Assembly (NCBI RefSeq): GCF_012277275.1
Contig: NZ_CP051155.1
Coordinates: forward strand, 744,001-808,000
Reading direction: 5' to 3'
From: Gephyromycinifex aptenodytis
Lineage (GTDB): Bacteria > Actinomycetota > Actinomycetes > Actinomycetales > Dermatophilaceae
DNA: 64,000 nt
The position numbers were made by a program, and so were the translations under genes. Positions 56,172 through 64,000 of the stretch are shown one piece after another. The notes under the pieces were generated by a model. The model ran no database searches, was not told the DNA's origin, and was given only the letters and a program-made list of their open reading frames with translations. The stretch's first letter is position 1, and each line of letters begins with the position of its first letter.

Positions 56172-58799
56172 TCAGGCCTCTTCGGTAGAAGAGCTTTCAC
56201 CCTCGGGAGCTGACGCTTCGACGACCGCGTCGGCAGCAGGGGTGTTCTCGCCCTGTTCGGCGCTGTCAGCGTTACCGGCGCCGCGACCACGTCCACCGCG
56301 ACGGCGGTTGCGGTTACGGCTGCGGCGTTCGCCACGCTCCTCATCGGACTCCAAAGCATCGGCCGAATCGGCTGCATCGGAGGTGTCGGACTGCTCCGAG
56401 TTCTCCGCGACTGCCGGTGCCGGTGCCGGTGCAGACTCCTCGGCGACGCGAGGCTCACGCGGGGCGCGCTCGCGACGTTCGCCGCCACCATCACGCTCGC
56501 CACGTTCGCGACGCGGTCCGTGATCGCCCTGGTCGGCGCTGCCGGAGTCAGCGGCCGCCTTCTGCTCATCGGAAAGAACCGCCGCAAGCGAAAGCTTGCC
56601 GCGCGGGTCGATTTCCTTGAGCTCGACCTCGACCTTCTGGCCGACTTTGACGACGTCTTCGACGTTGTCGATCCGCTTACCGCCGACGAGCTTGCGCACC
56701 TCAGAGATGTGCAGCAGGCCGTCCTTGCCGGGCAGCAAGGAGATGAACGCGCCGAAGGTCGTCGTCTTCACGACGGTACCGAGGAAGCGTTCGCCGACCT
56801 CAGGCATCGTCGGGTTGGCGATGGCGTTGATCTGCGCACGCGCAGCCTCAGCCGAAGGACCGTCGGTGGCGCCGATGTAGACGGTTCCGTCGTCCTCGAT
56901 GGAGATGTCCGCGCCGGTCTCCTCCTGGATCTGGTTGATCATCTTGCCCTTCGGGCCGATGACCTCACCGATCTTGTCAACCGGCACCGTGACCGCGATG
57001 ACCCGAGGAGCGAAGGGGCTCATCTCATCGGGGGCGTCGATGGCCTCGGTCATGACGTCCAGGATGTGCATCCGCGCATCCCGAGCCTGGGTGAGCGCAC
57101 CTGCCAGCACGGAGGCCGGAATGCCGTTGAGCTTGGTGTCCAGCTGGATCGCGGTGACGAACTCGCGGGTACCGGCAACCTTGAAGTCCATGTCGCCGAA
57201 AGCGTCTTCGGCGCCGAGGATGTCGGTCAGAGCCGCGTATTGGGTCTGGCCGTCGATCTCGGCCGAAACCAAGCCCATTGCGATGCCCGCGACCGGGGCG
57301 CGCAGCGGCACACCGGCGTTGAGCAGCGAGAGCGTCGAGGCGCAGACAGAACCCATGGAGGTCGAACCGTTGGATCCGAGAGCTTCGGAGACCTGACGGA
57401 TCGCGTAGGGGAACTCTTCGCGCGTGGGCAGAACCGGCATGAGAGCCCGCTCAGCCAGGGCGCCGTGGCCGACTTCGCGGCGCTTGGGCGAACCCACGCG
57501 GCCGGTCTCACCGGTGGAGTACGGCGGGAAGTTGTAGTTGTGCATGTAGCGCTTGCGCGACACCGGTGACAGCGTGTCGAGCTGCTGCTCCATGCGCAGC
57601 ATGTTCAGCGTGGTAACGCCCATGATCTGGGTCTCGCCGCGCTCGAAGATAGCCGAACCGTGCACCCGCGGGAGCACCTCGACCTCGGCGCCCAGGGCGC
57701 GGATGTCGGCCAAGCCGCGACCGTCGATGCGGACCTTGTCGCGCAGAATCCGCTCGCGGACGACCTTCTTCTGCACGGCGCGGTAGGCAGCGCTGACTTC
57801 CTTCTCACGGCCCTCGAAGGACTTGCCTTCGCCGGCCAGGTCAGCCTTGACGATCTCCTTGGCCTGGTCGAGAGCGTCTTCGCGCTCCTGCTTGGCCGCG
57901 ATAGACATCATTTCGCGCATCTTGTCAGCGGTCGCAGCCTCGACGGCTTCGTACACGTCGTCCTGGAAGTCCAGGAAGATCGGGAACTCGATCGAGTTGT
58001 CGCCGTCCTTGGCGAGCTTCTGCTCGGCCAGTTCGGCCTGCGCACGGCACAGCGCCGCGATGAAGGTCTTGCTCGCCTCGAGGCCCTCGGACACGATCTC
58101 TTCGGTCGGGGCGCCCTTGCCCTGGTTCTTCACTAGGTCCCAGGTGGAAGCGGTGGACTCAGCCTCGACCATCATGATCGCGACGTCGTCGACCGTGTTA
58201 CCTGCGGCGTCGGTGGTCTGACCCACGATGCGGCCGGCAACGACCATGTCGAAGACGGAACGCTCGGAGTCGGAGAAGTTCGGGAAGGCGACCCACTGGC
58301 CGTCGATGAGCGAGACGCGCACGCCACCGATCGGGCCGGAGAACGGCAGACCGGAAATCTGAGTCGAGGCGCTCGCAGCGTTGATGGCGAGCACGTCGTA
58401 CTGGTGGTCGGGGTTGAGCGACAGCACCGTGATGACGACCTGGACCTCGTTGCGCAGACCCTTGGTGAAGGTCGGACGCAGCGGGCGGTCGATGAGGCGG
58501 CAGGTCAGGATCGCCTCAGTGCTGGGGCGACCTTCGCGGCGGAAGAAGCTGCCGGGGATCTTGCCCGCGGCGTACATGCGCTCCTCGACGTCCACCGTCA
58601 GGGGGAAGAAGTCGAAGGCTTCCTTGGGGTGCTTGCCTGCAGTCGTTGTCGACAGCAGCATGGTGTCGCTGTCCAGGTAGGCAGTCACACTGCCGTTTGC
58701 CTGCTTGGCGAGCCGGCCCGTTTCGAAACGGACTGTGCGGGTGCCGAAGGTGCCGTTATCGATAACGGCTTCGGCGAACATGATCTCTGGACCCTCCAT
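56172..58799 (-). CDS. pnp: Polyribonucleotide nucleotidyltransferase (PNPase)
   Basis: Phosphorolytic 3'-5' exoribonuclease that in actinobacteria also adds 3' tails, 875 aa. Two RNase PH domains are present: the first begins [13 protein letters not shown] and [10 protein letters not shown]; the second has [32 protein letters not shown] and the catalytic region [22 protein letters not shown] domain ([20 protein letters not shown]) and an S1 domain ([25 protein letters not shown]) follow. The last 125 residues form a low-complexity Arg/Glu/Ala-rich tail with an [11 protein letters not shown] patch, probably a disordered RNA- or membrane-binding extension. ATG 58799 has AGGAGG 4 nt ahead. It follows rpsO on the same strand. 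Confidence 0.96.
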   Translation of the reverse strand: MEGPEIMFAEAVIDNGTFGTRTVRFETGRLAKQANGSVTAYLDSDTMLLSTTTAGKHPKEAFDFFPLTVDVEERMYAAGKIPGSFFRREGRPSTEAILTCRLIDRPLRPTFTKGLRNEVQVVITVLSLNPDHQYDVLAINAASASTQISGLPFSGPIGGVRVSLIDGQWVAFPNFSDSERSVFDMVVAGRIVGQTTDAAGNTVDDVAIMMVEAESTASTWDLVKNQGKGAPTEEIVSEGLEASKTFIAALCRAQAELAEQKLAKDGDNSIEFPIFLDFQDDVYEAVEAATADKMREMMSIAAKQEREDALDQAKEIVKADLAGEGKSFEGREKEVSAAYRAVQKKVVRERILRDKVRIDGRGLADIRALGAEVEVLPRVHGSAIFERGETQIMGVTTLNMLRMEQQLDTLSPVSRKRYMHNYNFPPYSTGETGRVGSPKRREVGHGALAERALMPVLPTREEFPYAIRQVSEALGSNGSTSMGSVCASTLSLLNAGVPLRAPVAGIAMGLVSAEIDGQTQYAALTDILGAEDAFGDMDFKVAGTREFVTAIQLDTKLNGIPASVLAGALTQARDARMHILDVMTEAIDAPDEMSPFAPRVIAVTVPVDKIGEVIGPKGKMINQIQEETGADISIEDDGTVYIGATDGPSAEAARAQINAIANPTMPEVGERFLGTVVKTTTFGAFISLLPGKDGLLHISEVRKLVGGKRIDNVEDVVKVGQKVEVELKEIDPRGKLSLAAVLSDEQKAAADSGSADQGDHGPRRERGERDGGGERRERAPREPRVAEESAPAPAPAVAENSEQSDTSDAADSADALESDEERGERRSRNRNRRRGGRGRGAGNADSAEQGENTPAADAVVEASAPEGESSSTEEA

Positions 58800-58970
58800 G
58801 GGCCCTCCTCTTCTGTCGTCCGCGACAGCGCACATCTTCGTTGTGTGCGAGTCGTACGTTCATGCGCTGATGAGCGCGTGGGGGCCAAGCCCCCTCCAGC
58901 ACCACCGGTGCCGGAAATCTCGGGTGTTCGGGTTGCTGCGCCCTAGGACGCAGGCTCACCGATGAACAGT
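58800..58970 (-). promoter_or_regulatory. Structured pnp leader
   Basis: The region between rpsO and pnp contains several hairpins on the pnp strand. Examples are CGCACA/TGTGCG (near 58831-58851), GCGCT/AGCGC (near 58865-58878) and GGGGGC/GCCCCC (58880-58894). PNPase in enterobacteria autoregulates through its leader, so a similar role is possible; here it is inference from fold alone. Confidence 0.35.
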
Positions 58971-58981
58971 AGACATGCAGA

Positions 58982-59014
58982 CGGGGCGGCTTCCCCGATG
59001 GGAAAGCCGCCCCG
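58982..59014 (-). terminator. Terminator/attenuator between rpsO and pnp
   Basis: On the minus strand GGGGCGGCTTTCCC pairs with GGGGAAGCCGCCCC around an ATC loop (14 bp with one G-U pair), 14 bases after the rpsO stop. The U-tract is weak, so partial readthrough into pnp is likely. Confidence 0.75.
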
Positions 59015-59028
59015 ACCGAAGTCAAATG

Positions 59029-59298
59029 TCAACGACGCAGACCCAGTCGCTTGATAAGCGAACGGTAGCGCTCGATGTCAGTGCTCTCAAGGTAGCGCAG
59101 CATGCGCTTGCGACGACCGACGAGCAGCAGCAGGCCGCGGCGGCTGTGGTGGTCGTGCTTGTGCTCGCGCGAGTGCTCCGTCAGGTCCTTGATGCGCTGC
59201 GTGAGCATCGCGATCTGCACCTCGGGCGAACCGGTGTCGTTCTCGCCCGTGCCGTACTCGGCCATGATCTTCTTCTTGGTCTCCGTGTCCAGTGGCAC
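59029..59298 (-). CDS. rpsO: 30S ribosomal protein S15
   Basis: Primary 16S rRNA-binding protein that nucleates the platform of the 30S subunit, 89 aa. The sequence [31 protein letters not shown] and [25 protein letters not shown] contains the conserved rRNA-contacting residues. It starts with GTG 59298; AAAGGAG lies 6 nt ahead. The leader of about 100 nt holds a G+C-rich imperfect hairpin (CGGGAGG with CCCCCG), a possible S15 autoregulatory structure, but I cannot assign it. pnp lies downstream on the same strand, the usual rpsO-pnp order. Confidence 0.98.
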   Translation of the reverse strand: MPLDTETKKKIMAEYGTGENDTGSPEVQIAMLTQRIKDLTEHSREHKHDHHSRRGLLLLVGRRKRMLRYLESTDIERYRSLIKRLGLRR

Positions 59299-59491
59299 GC
59301 TCGACTCCTTTTCGCTCGTTGCGCGGTGCTCGGGGGCGAATCCTCCCGGCGCTCTCTCTCCGCGGCCGTTAGACGGCAGTAGGCCACGTTACCAGCGCAT
59401 CCTCATGCGCCCTAATCACCGGCGCACCCCGACGGCGCACCCCAACGGGGCCCTCAACGAGGACAGAAGACGGCCCTCGTCGGCGAGCTGG

Positions 59492-60334
59492 TCAGGACCA
59501 GTGAGCGCGGTCGAGCGTGACGACCCCGTACATCTGACCACGGCTGATCGTGGCGAACGCCTTGGAGATTCGCGCCGCGTTCTCGGAGATGGGTGCCATC
59601 GTGTCGTCGGTGGCCGCCAGGCGCCAACCCGGGGCCAACTGCGCAAAGGCAGCCGGGCTCTTTGCCCCGAAGTGGAAGTCGGCCCCGGTCAGCTTGGCGA
59701 TGTGCGCCTTGGGCAGGACCAGGAGGCTGTGGTGCAGGTCGGCGATGAGACGGGCCGGGGACGCGAAGTGATCGCCCAGCCGCACCAGGAGTTGGGTGAC
59801 GGTAGGTCGGTCCAGGTACATCAGTAGCCCCTCGGCCACGATCACCGTGGGACCGGCCGGTTCCACCTCAGAGAGCCAATGACGCTGAGTTACCGAACCA
59901 TTCACCAACCGCGTGGGGTCCTGCGGCAGGATCTTGCGACGCAGAGCGATCACTCCTTCGGTGTCTACGCCGATCCAGTCGGCATCCAGGTCGGCGAGCC
60001 GACTCGCGCGATTGCACAACCCCACCCCGAGCGTCACCACCTGCACATGACCGTGCGCCCGGGCGAATTCACGCACCCTCTCGTCAATGGCCTGCGAACG
60101 CAGCACCGTACCGACCAGGGTCATCTGGTCGGTTTGCAGGATCGTGTGGATGTCGCCGCCCCGCTCGCGGGTCATCTGCTCCAGCGCCGCCCACGCTTCC
60201 TCCGCCTGGGGGTCCCGCCAATCACCGACGTCATACTTCTCGCCCGCTTTCGCGCGCGCATGCAGCGACGTGGCGAGGGTGGCGCCCACGGCGGTTCCGT
60301 ACAGGTCGATAGGCGCACGGTTTGGTATGGCCAC
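59492..60334 (-). CDS. LCMT/TcmP-like SAM methyltransferase, iron-box controlled
   Basis: Class I methyltransferase of the leucine-carboxyl-methyltransferase-like family (PPM1/TcmP type), 280 aa. VQVVTLGVGLCNRASRLADLDADWIGVD is the SAM-binding region in the form G-x-G-L-x-x-R-A-x-R-L, and VIVAEGLLMYLDRPTVTQLL is the other family hallmark. Such enzymes methylate carboxyl or hydroxyl groups of small molecules in bacteria; the substrate here is unknown. GTG 60334 has GGAGG 6 nt ahead. A 19-bp site matching the IdeR/DtxR consensus at 16 positions lies 24 bases upstream of the start (60358-60376), so expression should rise when iron is low. It stands alone between rpsO and nrdB; no siderophore genes are in the window. 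Confidence 0.82.
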   Translation of the reverse strand: MAIPNRAPIDLYGTAVGATLATSLHARAKAGEKYDVGDWRDPQAEEAWAALEQMTRERGGDIHTILQTDQMTLVGTVLRSQAIDERVREFARAHGHVQVVTLGVGLCNRASRLADLDADWIGVDTEGVIALRRKILPQDPTRLVNGSVTQRHWLSEVEPAGPTVIVAEGLLMYLDRPTVTQLLVRLGDHFASPARLIADLHHSLLVLPKAHIAKLTGADFHFGAKSPAAFAQLAPGWRLAATDDTMAPISENAARISKAFATISRGQMYGVVTLDRAHWS

Positions 60335-60357
60335 GAGTCCCTCCCTCTGGGTGATGT

Positions 60358-60376
60358 TTAGGTATCCCTAACCTAA
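60358..60376 (-). promoter_or_regulatory. IdeR/DtxR iron box
   Basis: TTAGGTTAGGGATACCTAA on the minus strand matches the consensus TTAGGTTAGGCTAACCTAA at 16 of 19 bases, with both outer TTAGGT/ACCTAA arms intact. It lies 24 bases before the methyltransferase start and probably overlaps its promoter. Fe-loaded IdeR/DtxR would repress. Confidence 0.85.
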
Positions 60377-60595
60377 CGATGCCCGCTATGAGCGTCGAGG
60401 CATCCTGGGTGTTGCTCGCGCCACGCTCGTTCTGTGGTGGAGCTCGCCAGAGGGCATCCGCTCGACCCGGTCCAGACGGGCAACGACGGCGTGGGCGGGC
60501 GCAGTTTGTGCAGGCAAGTTGCAGCAGTGGTGTCGCACCACCGACGGGCTGATTGTTCGCACCTGGGCGAGCGGAGAAGGCGCTAAGACAACCGA

Positions 60596-60633
60596 GCGGG
60601 GTCCGGGCCCCCCCGAAGAGACCCAGACCCCGC
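60596..60633 (-). terminator. Terminator after nrdB
   Basis: GCGGGGTC with GACCCCGC (8 bp, extended by one G-U and three G-C pairs), followed on the minus strand by TCGGTTGTCTT. It lies about 105 bases beyond the nrdB stop. Confidence 0.6.
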
Positions 60634-60737
60634 CCGTACCAAGGCGACTGCCGCGAAGCTTCGGGGCTGAGCCGCCCGCGCCCGCCCAGGGGGCCAAGCA
60701 CGACGCGACCCGGCACCGACGCCGCGGGCCGCCTAGC

Positions 60738-61828
<1,091 letters not shown>

Positions 61829-61832
<4 letters not shown>

Positions 61833-64000
61833 TGGCAGGCCTCACAATCGGGGTCGGTGATGGAGCAGGCGGCAGGGACCTGCGCGGGCGGTGCTGCCTG
61901 CAGTGGCGCGCTCGGCGCACCGGGGGCCACTGCGTTCAGGCGGCCGTCGGTGCCGGCCAGAGTGGACTTCTCCACCTGGGTGGCGGCTCGGGCTCGCAGG
62001 TAGTAGGTGGTCTTCAGACCGGCCTTCCAGGCGTGCCGGTACAACTCGTCCAGAGCCCGGCCGCTGGGGGCGGCGACGTACAGGTTGAGGGACTGCGCCT
62101 GGTCGATCCACTTCTGTCGGCGGGCGGCCGCCGCCACGAGCCAACGGGGCTCGATCTCGAACGCGGTGGCGAACAGGTCTCGTACGTCCTGGGGCACTCG
62201 ATCGATCTCGTTGAGCGAACCGTCGAAGTACTTCAGGTCGGCGACCATCACCTCATCCCACAGTCCGCGCTCCTTCAACGCCGCGACGAGGTGCGCGTTG
62301 ACCACCGTGAAGTCGCCCGACATGTTGGATTTGACGAACAGGTTCTGGAACTGCGGTTCGATCGAGGCGCTGACGCCGCAGATGTTGCTGATGGTCGCGG
62401 TCGGGGCGATGGCCATCACATTGGAGTTACGCATCCCCAGCGCCCGCACGTGGTCGCGCAACCGGCCCCAATCCAGCGTCGAGGACGTGTCCACCTCGAG
62501 CTCGCCCTCGCCGCGCGCCTCCTTCAGCAGCGCCAACGAATCGATGGGCAGGATGCCGCGGCTCCACAGCGAGCCCTCGAAGCTGGGGTAGGCACCGCGC
62601 TCGGCGGCAAGGTCGGCGCTGGCTTCGATGGCGTAGTAGCTGATCGCCTCCATGGAGGTGTCGGCGAACTCGACCGCTTCCTTGCTGGCGAAAGGCAACC
62701 CCAGGACGAACAGCGCGTCCTGATAACCCATGAGTCCCAACCCGACCGGACGGTGTCGAAGGTTGGAGCGGCGGGTGGCCGGGATCGTGTAGTGGTTGAT
62801 GTCGATGACGTCATCGAGCATCCGCACTGCCGTGCGCACGCTGCGCCGCAGTTTCTCGGTGTCCAGTCCACCCTGGGCGCTCACGTGCCGGGCGAGGTTG
62901 ATCGAGGCGAGGTTGCACACGGCCACCTCATCGACGCTGGTGTTCAACGTGATCTCGGTGCACAGGTTCGAGGAGTGCACGACGCCGACATGTTGTTGCG
63001 GGCTGCGCAGGTTGCACGGGTCCTTGAAGGTGATCCACGGGTGCCCGGTCTCGAAGAGCATTGTCAGCATCCGCCGCCACAGGGTCGTGGCCTCAACCCG
63101 GCGCCACACCCGGATCTGCCCCTGATCGGCGGCCGCTTCGTATTCGGCGTAGCGCGCGGAGAACTCGGCACCGACGAGGTCGTGCAGATCGGGGGTCTCG
63201 TCGGGGCTGAAGAGCGTCCATTGCCCTCCGTTTTCCACCCGCCGCATGAACTCGTCTGGGATCCAGTTCGCCGTGTTCATGTCGTGGGTTCGGCGCCGGT
63301 CATCTCCGGCGTTCTTACGCAGGTCGAGGAATTCCTCGATGTCGATGTGCCAAGTCTCCAGGTAGGCGCACGCGGCGCCCTTGCGCTTGCCGCCCTGGTT
63401 GACCGCCACCGTGGTGTCGTTGGCGATCTTCAGGAACGGCACCACGCCCTGGCTCTGCCCGTTCGTGCCGTGGATGTGGGCGCCGAGGCCACGCACGGGA
63501 GACCAGTCGTTGCCGAGCCCGCCCGAGTACTTCGCCAGCAGCGCGTTGTTGCGGTAGGAGCCGAAGATGCTGTCGAGGTCGTCGGCGACCGTGGTCAAGA
63601 AGCAGCTGGACAGCTGAGGCCTGGTCGTGCCGGCGTTGAACAGGGTCGGCGTCGATGTCATGACGTCAAAATCGGAGAGCAGCCGGTAAAACTCGATGGC
63701 GCGCTCCTCGCGGTCGTCCTCGCGCAGGGCCAGGCCCATCGCAACCCGCATGAAGAACGCCTGCGGCAGCTCGAACCGGGTGCCGTTCTCGTGCAGCACA
63801 TAGCGGTCGTAGACGGTCTGCAGCCCCAGGAGGTTGAACTCGAGGTCGCGGTCGCCGATCAGCGCTGCCGCGATCCGGTCGAGGTCGAAGTTGAGCAGTT
63901 CGGGGTCGACCCGCCCGATCTGGACTGCCCGGTGCAGGTACTCGCGGAAATAGCGCGGGTAGATGTCGCGCATCTGCTCGGCGTCGGCGTGCTGGGGTTC
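61829..64000 (-). CDS. nrdA: Class I ribonucleotide reductase alpha subunit, 5' end cut
   Basis: Catalytic subunit reducing ribonucleoside diphosphates; about 723 residues are visible and the N-terminus lies right of the window, so any ATP-cone cannot be judged. The redox cysteine is in [11 protein letters not shown]. The thiyl-radical loop is [11 protein letters not shown], the partner cysteine is in [13 protein letters not shown], and [21 protein letters not shown] binds substrate. The tyrosine pair of the radical path is in [11 protein letters not shown]. The C-terminus DPDCEACQ supplies the CxxC that thioredoxin reduces. All catalytic residues are present, so the complex should be active with the Phe-type NrdB encoded next. 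Confidence 0.95.

Larger units (their letters stand above)
60335..60737. other. Intergenic region nrdB / methyltransferase gene
   Basis: 403 bases between two same-strand genes. It holds the IdeR/DtxR box (60358-60376) and the nrdB terminator hairpin (60596-60633). Short frames in it are Arg/Pro-rich and not gene-like. I see no other structure. Confidence 0.5.

Overview
The window looks like a chromosomal segment of a high-G+C actinobacterium, most likely of the order Micrococcales. The evidence is the G+C-rich third codon positions, the gene order recA-recX with DUF3046 nearby, miaB/miaA/dapF/hflX, rimO-pgsA-cinA-clgR next to ftsK and rnj-dapA, an actinobacterial LexA box and RecA-NDp promoter at recA, an Lhr-Nei2 pair, and many TAnnnT -10 boxes placed 6-8 nt before start codons (leaderless mRNAs). 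The family within the order is a guess. I saw no insertion sequence, prophage, CRISPR array, tRNA or rRNA.

Layout. 1-7 kb: hflX (cut by the left edge), a FUSC-type membrane protein, an acyl-CoA thioesterase, an RsmC-like methyltransferase, then dapF-miaA. 6.8-12 kb: an antitoxin-like small protein, miaB, recA-recX with SOS and RecA-NDp control, a tandem universal stress protein and DUF3046. 12-17.7 kb: a full-length Lhr helicase overlapping a Nei2 glycosylase. 17.7-28.3 kb: clgR, cinA, pgsA, rimO, an M19 dipeptidase, a class-A beta-lactamase-like lipoprotein coupled to ftsK, and dapA-rnj. 28.3-35 kb: thyA-folA, the carbon-starvation/pyruvate transporter cstA with its small partner ybdD, an MFS transporter and dapB. 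35-42 kb: a three-gene redox cluster (GltD-like flavo-ferredoxin, NifJ-type pyruvate:ferredoxin oxidoreductase, dihydroorotate-dehydrogenase-like protein), then an amidohydrolase. 43.6-54.6 kb: the aerobic phenylacetate pathway, paaABCDE / tetR / paaZ-H-J / paaI-K. 54.8-64 kb: a Gfo/Idh oxidoreductase, rpsO-pnp, a methyltransferase under a near-consensus IdeR/DtxR iron box, and nrdA-nrdB (nrdA cut by the right edge).

How the parts work together. PaaK activates phenylacetate to its CoA ester, PaaABCE epoxidises the ring, PaaZ opens it, and PaaH and PaaJ finish beta-oxidation-like cleavage; PaaI rescues trapped CoA. A divergent TetR-family protein probably represses the whole set, because two near-identical palindromes lie at the paaA/tetR and paaJ/paaI divergent promoters. 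PaaG and PaaF are not in the window. dapA, dapB and dapF supply diaminopimelate and lysine; thyA-folA and nrdAB supply DNA precursors; recA-recX, lhr-nei2 and ftsK handle DNA repair and segregation.

Most interesting points: NrdB has Phe in place of the radical tyrosine and Glu in place of the first Asp ligand, the signature of Chlamydia-type class Ic (Mn/Fe) ribonucleotide reductases. An iron box sits just upstream of a lone methyltransferase. A strong U-tract terminator on the minus strand in the dapA/thyA divergent gap implies an unannotated small transcript. A 25-codon leader ORF is coupled by ATGA to the paa regulator.
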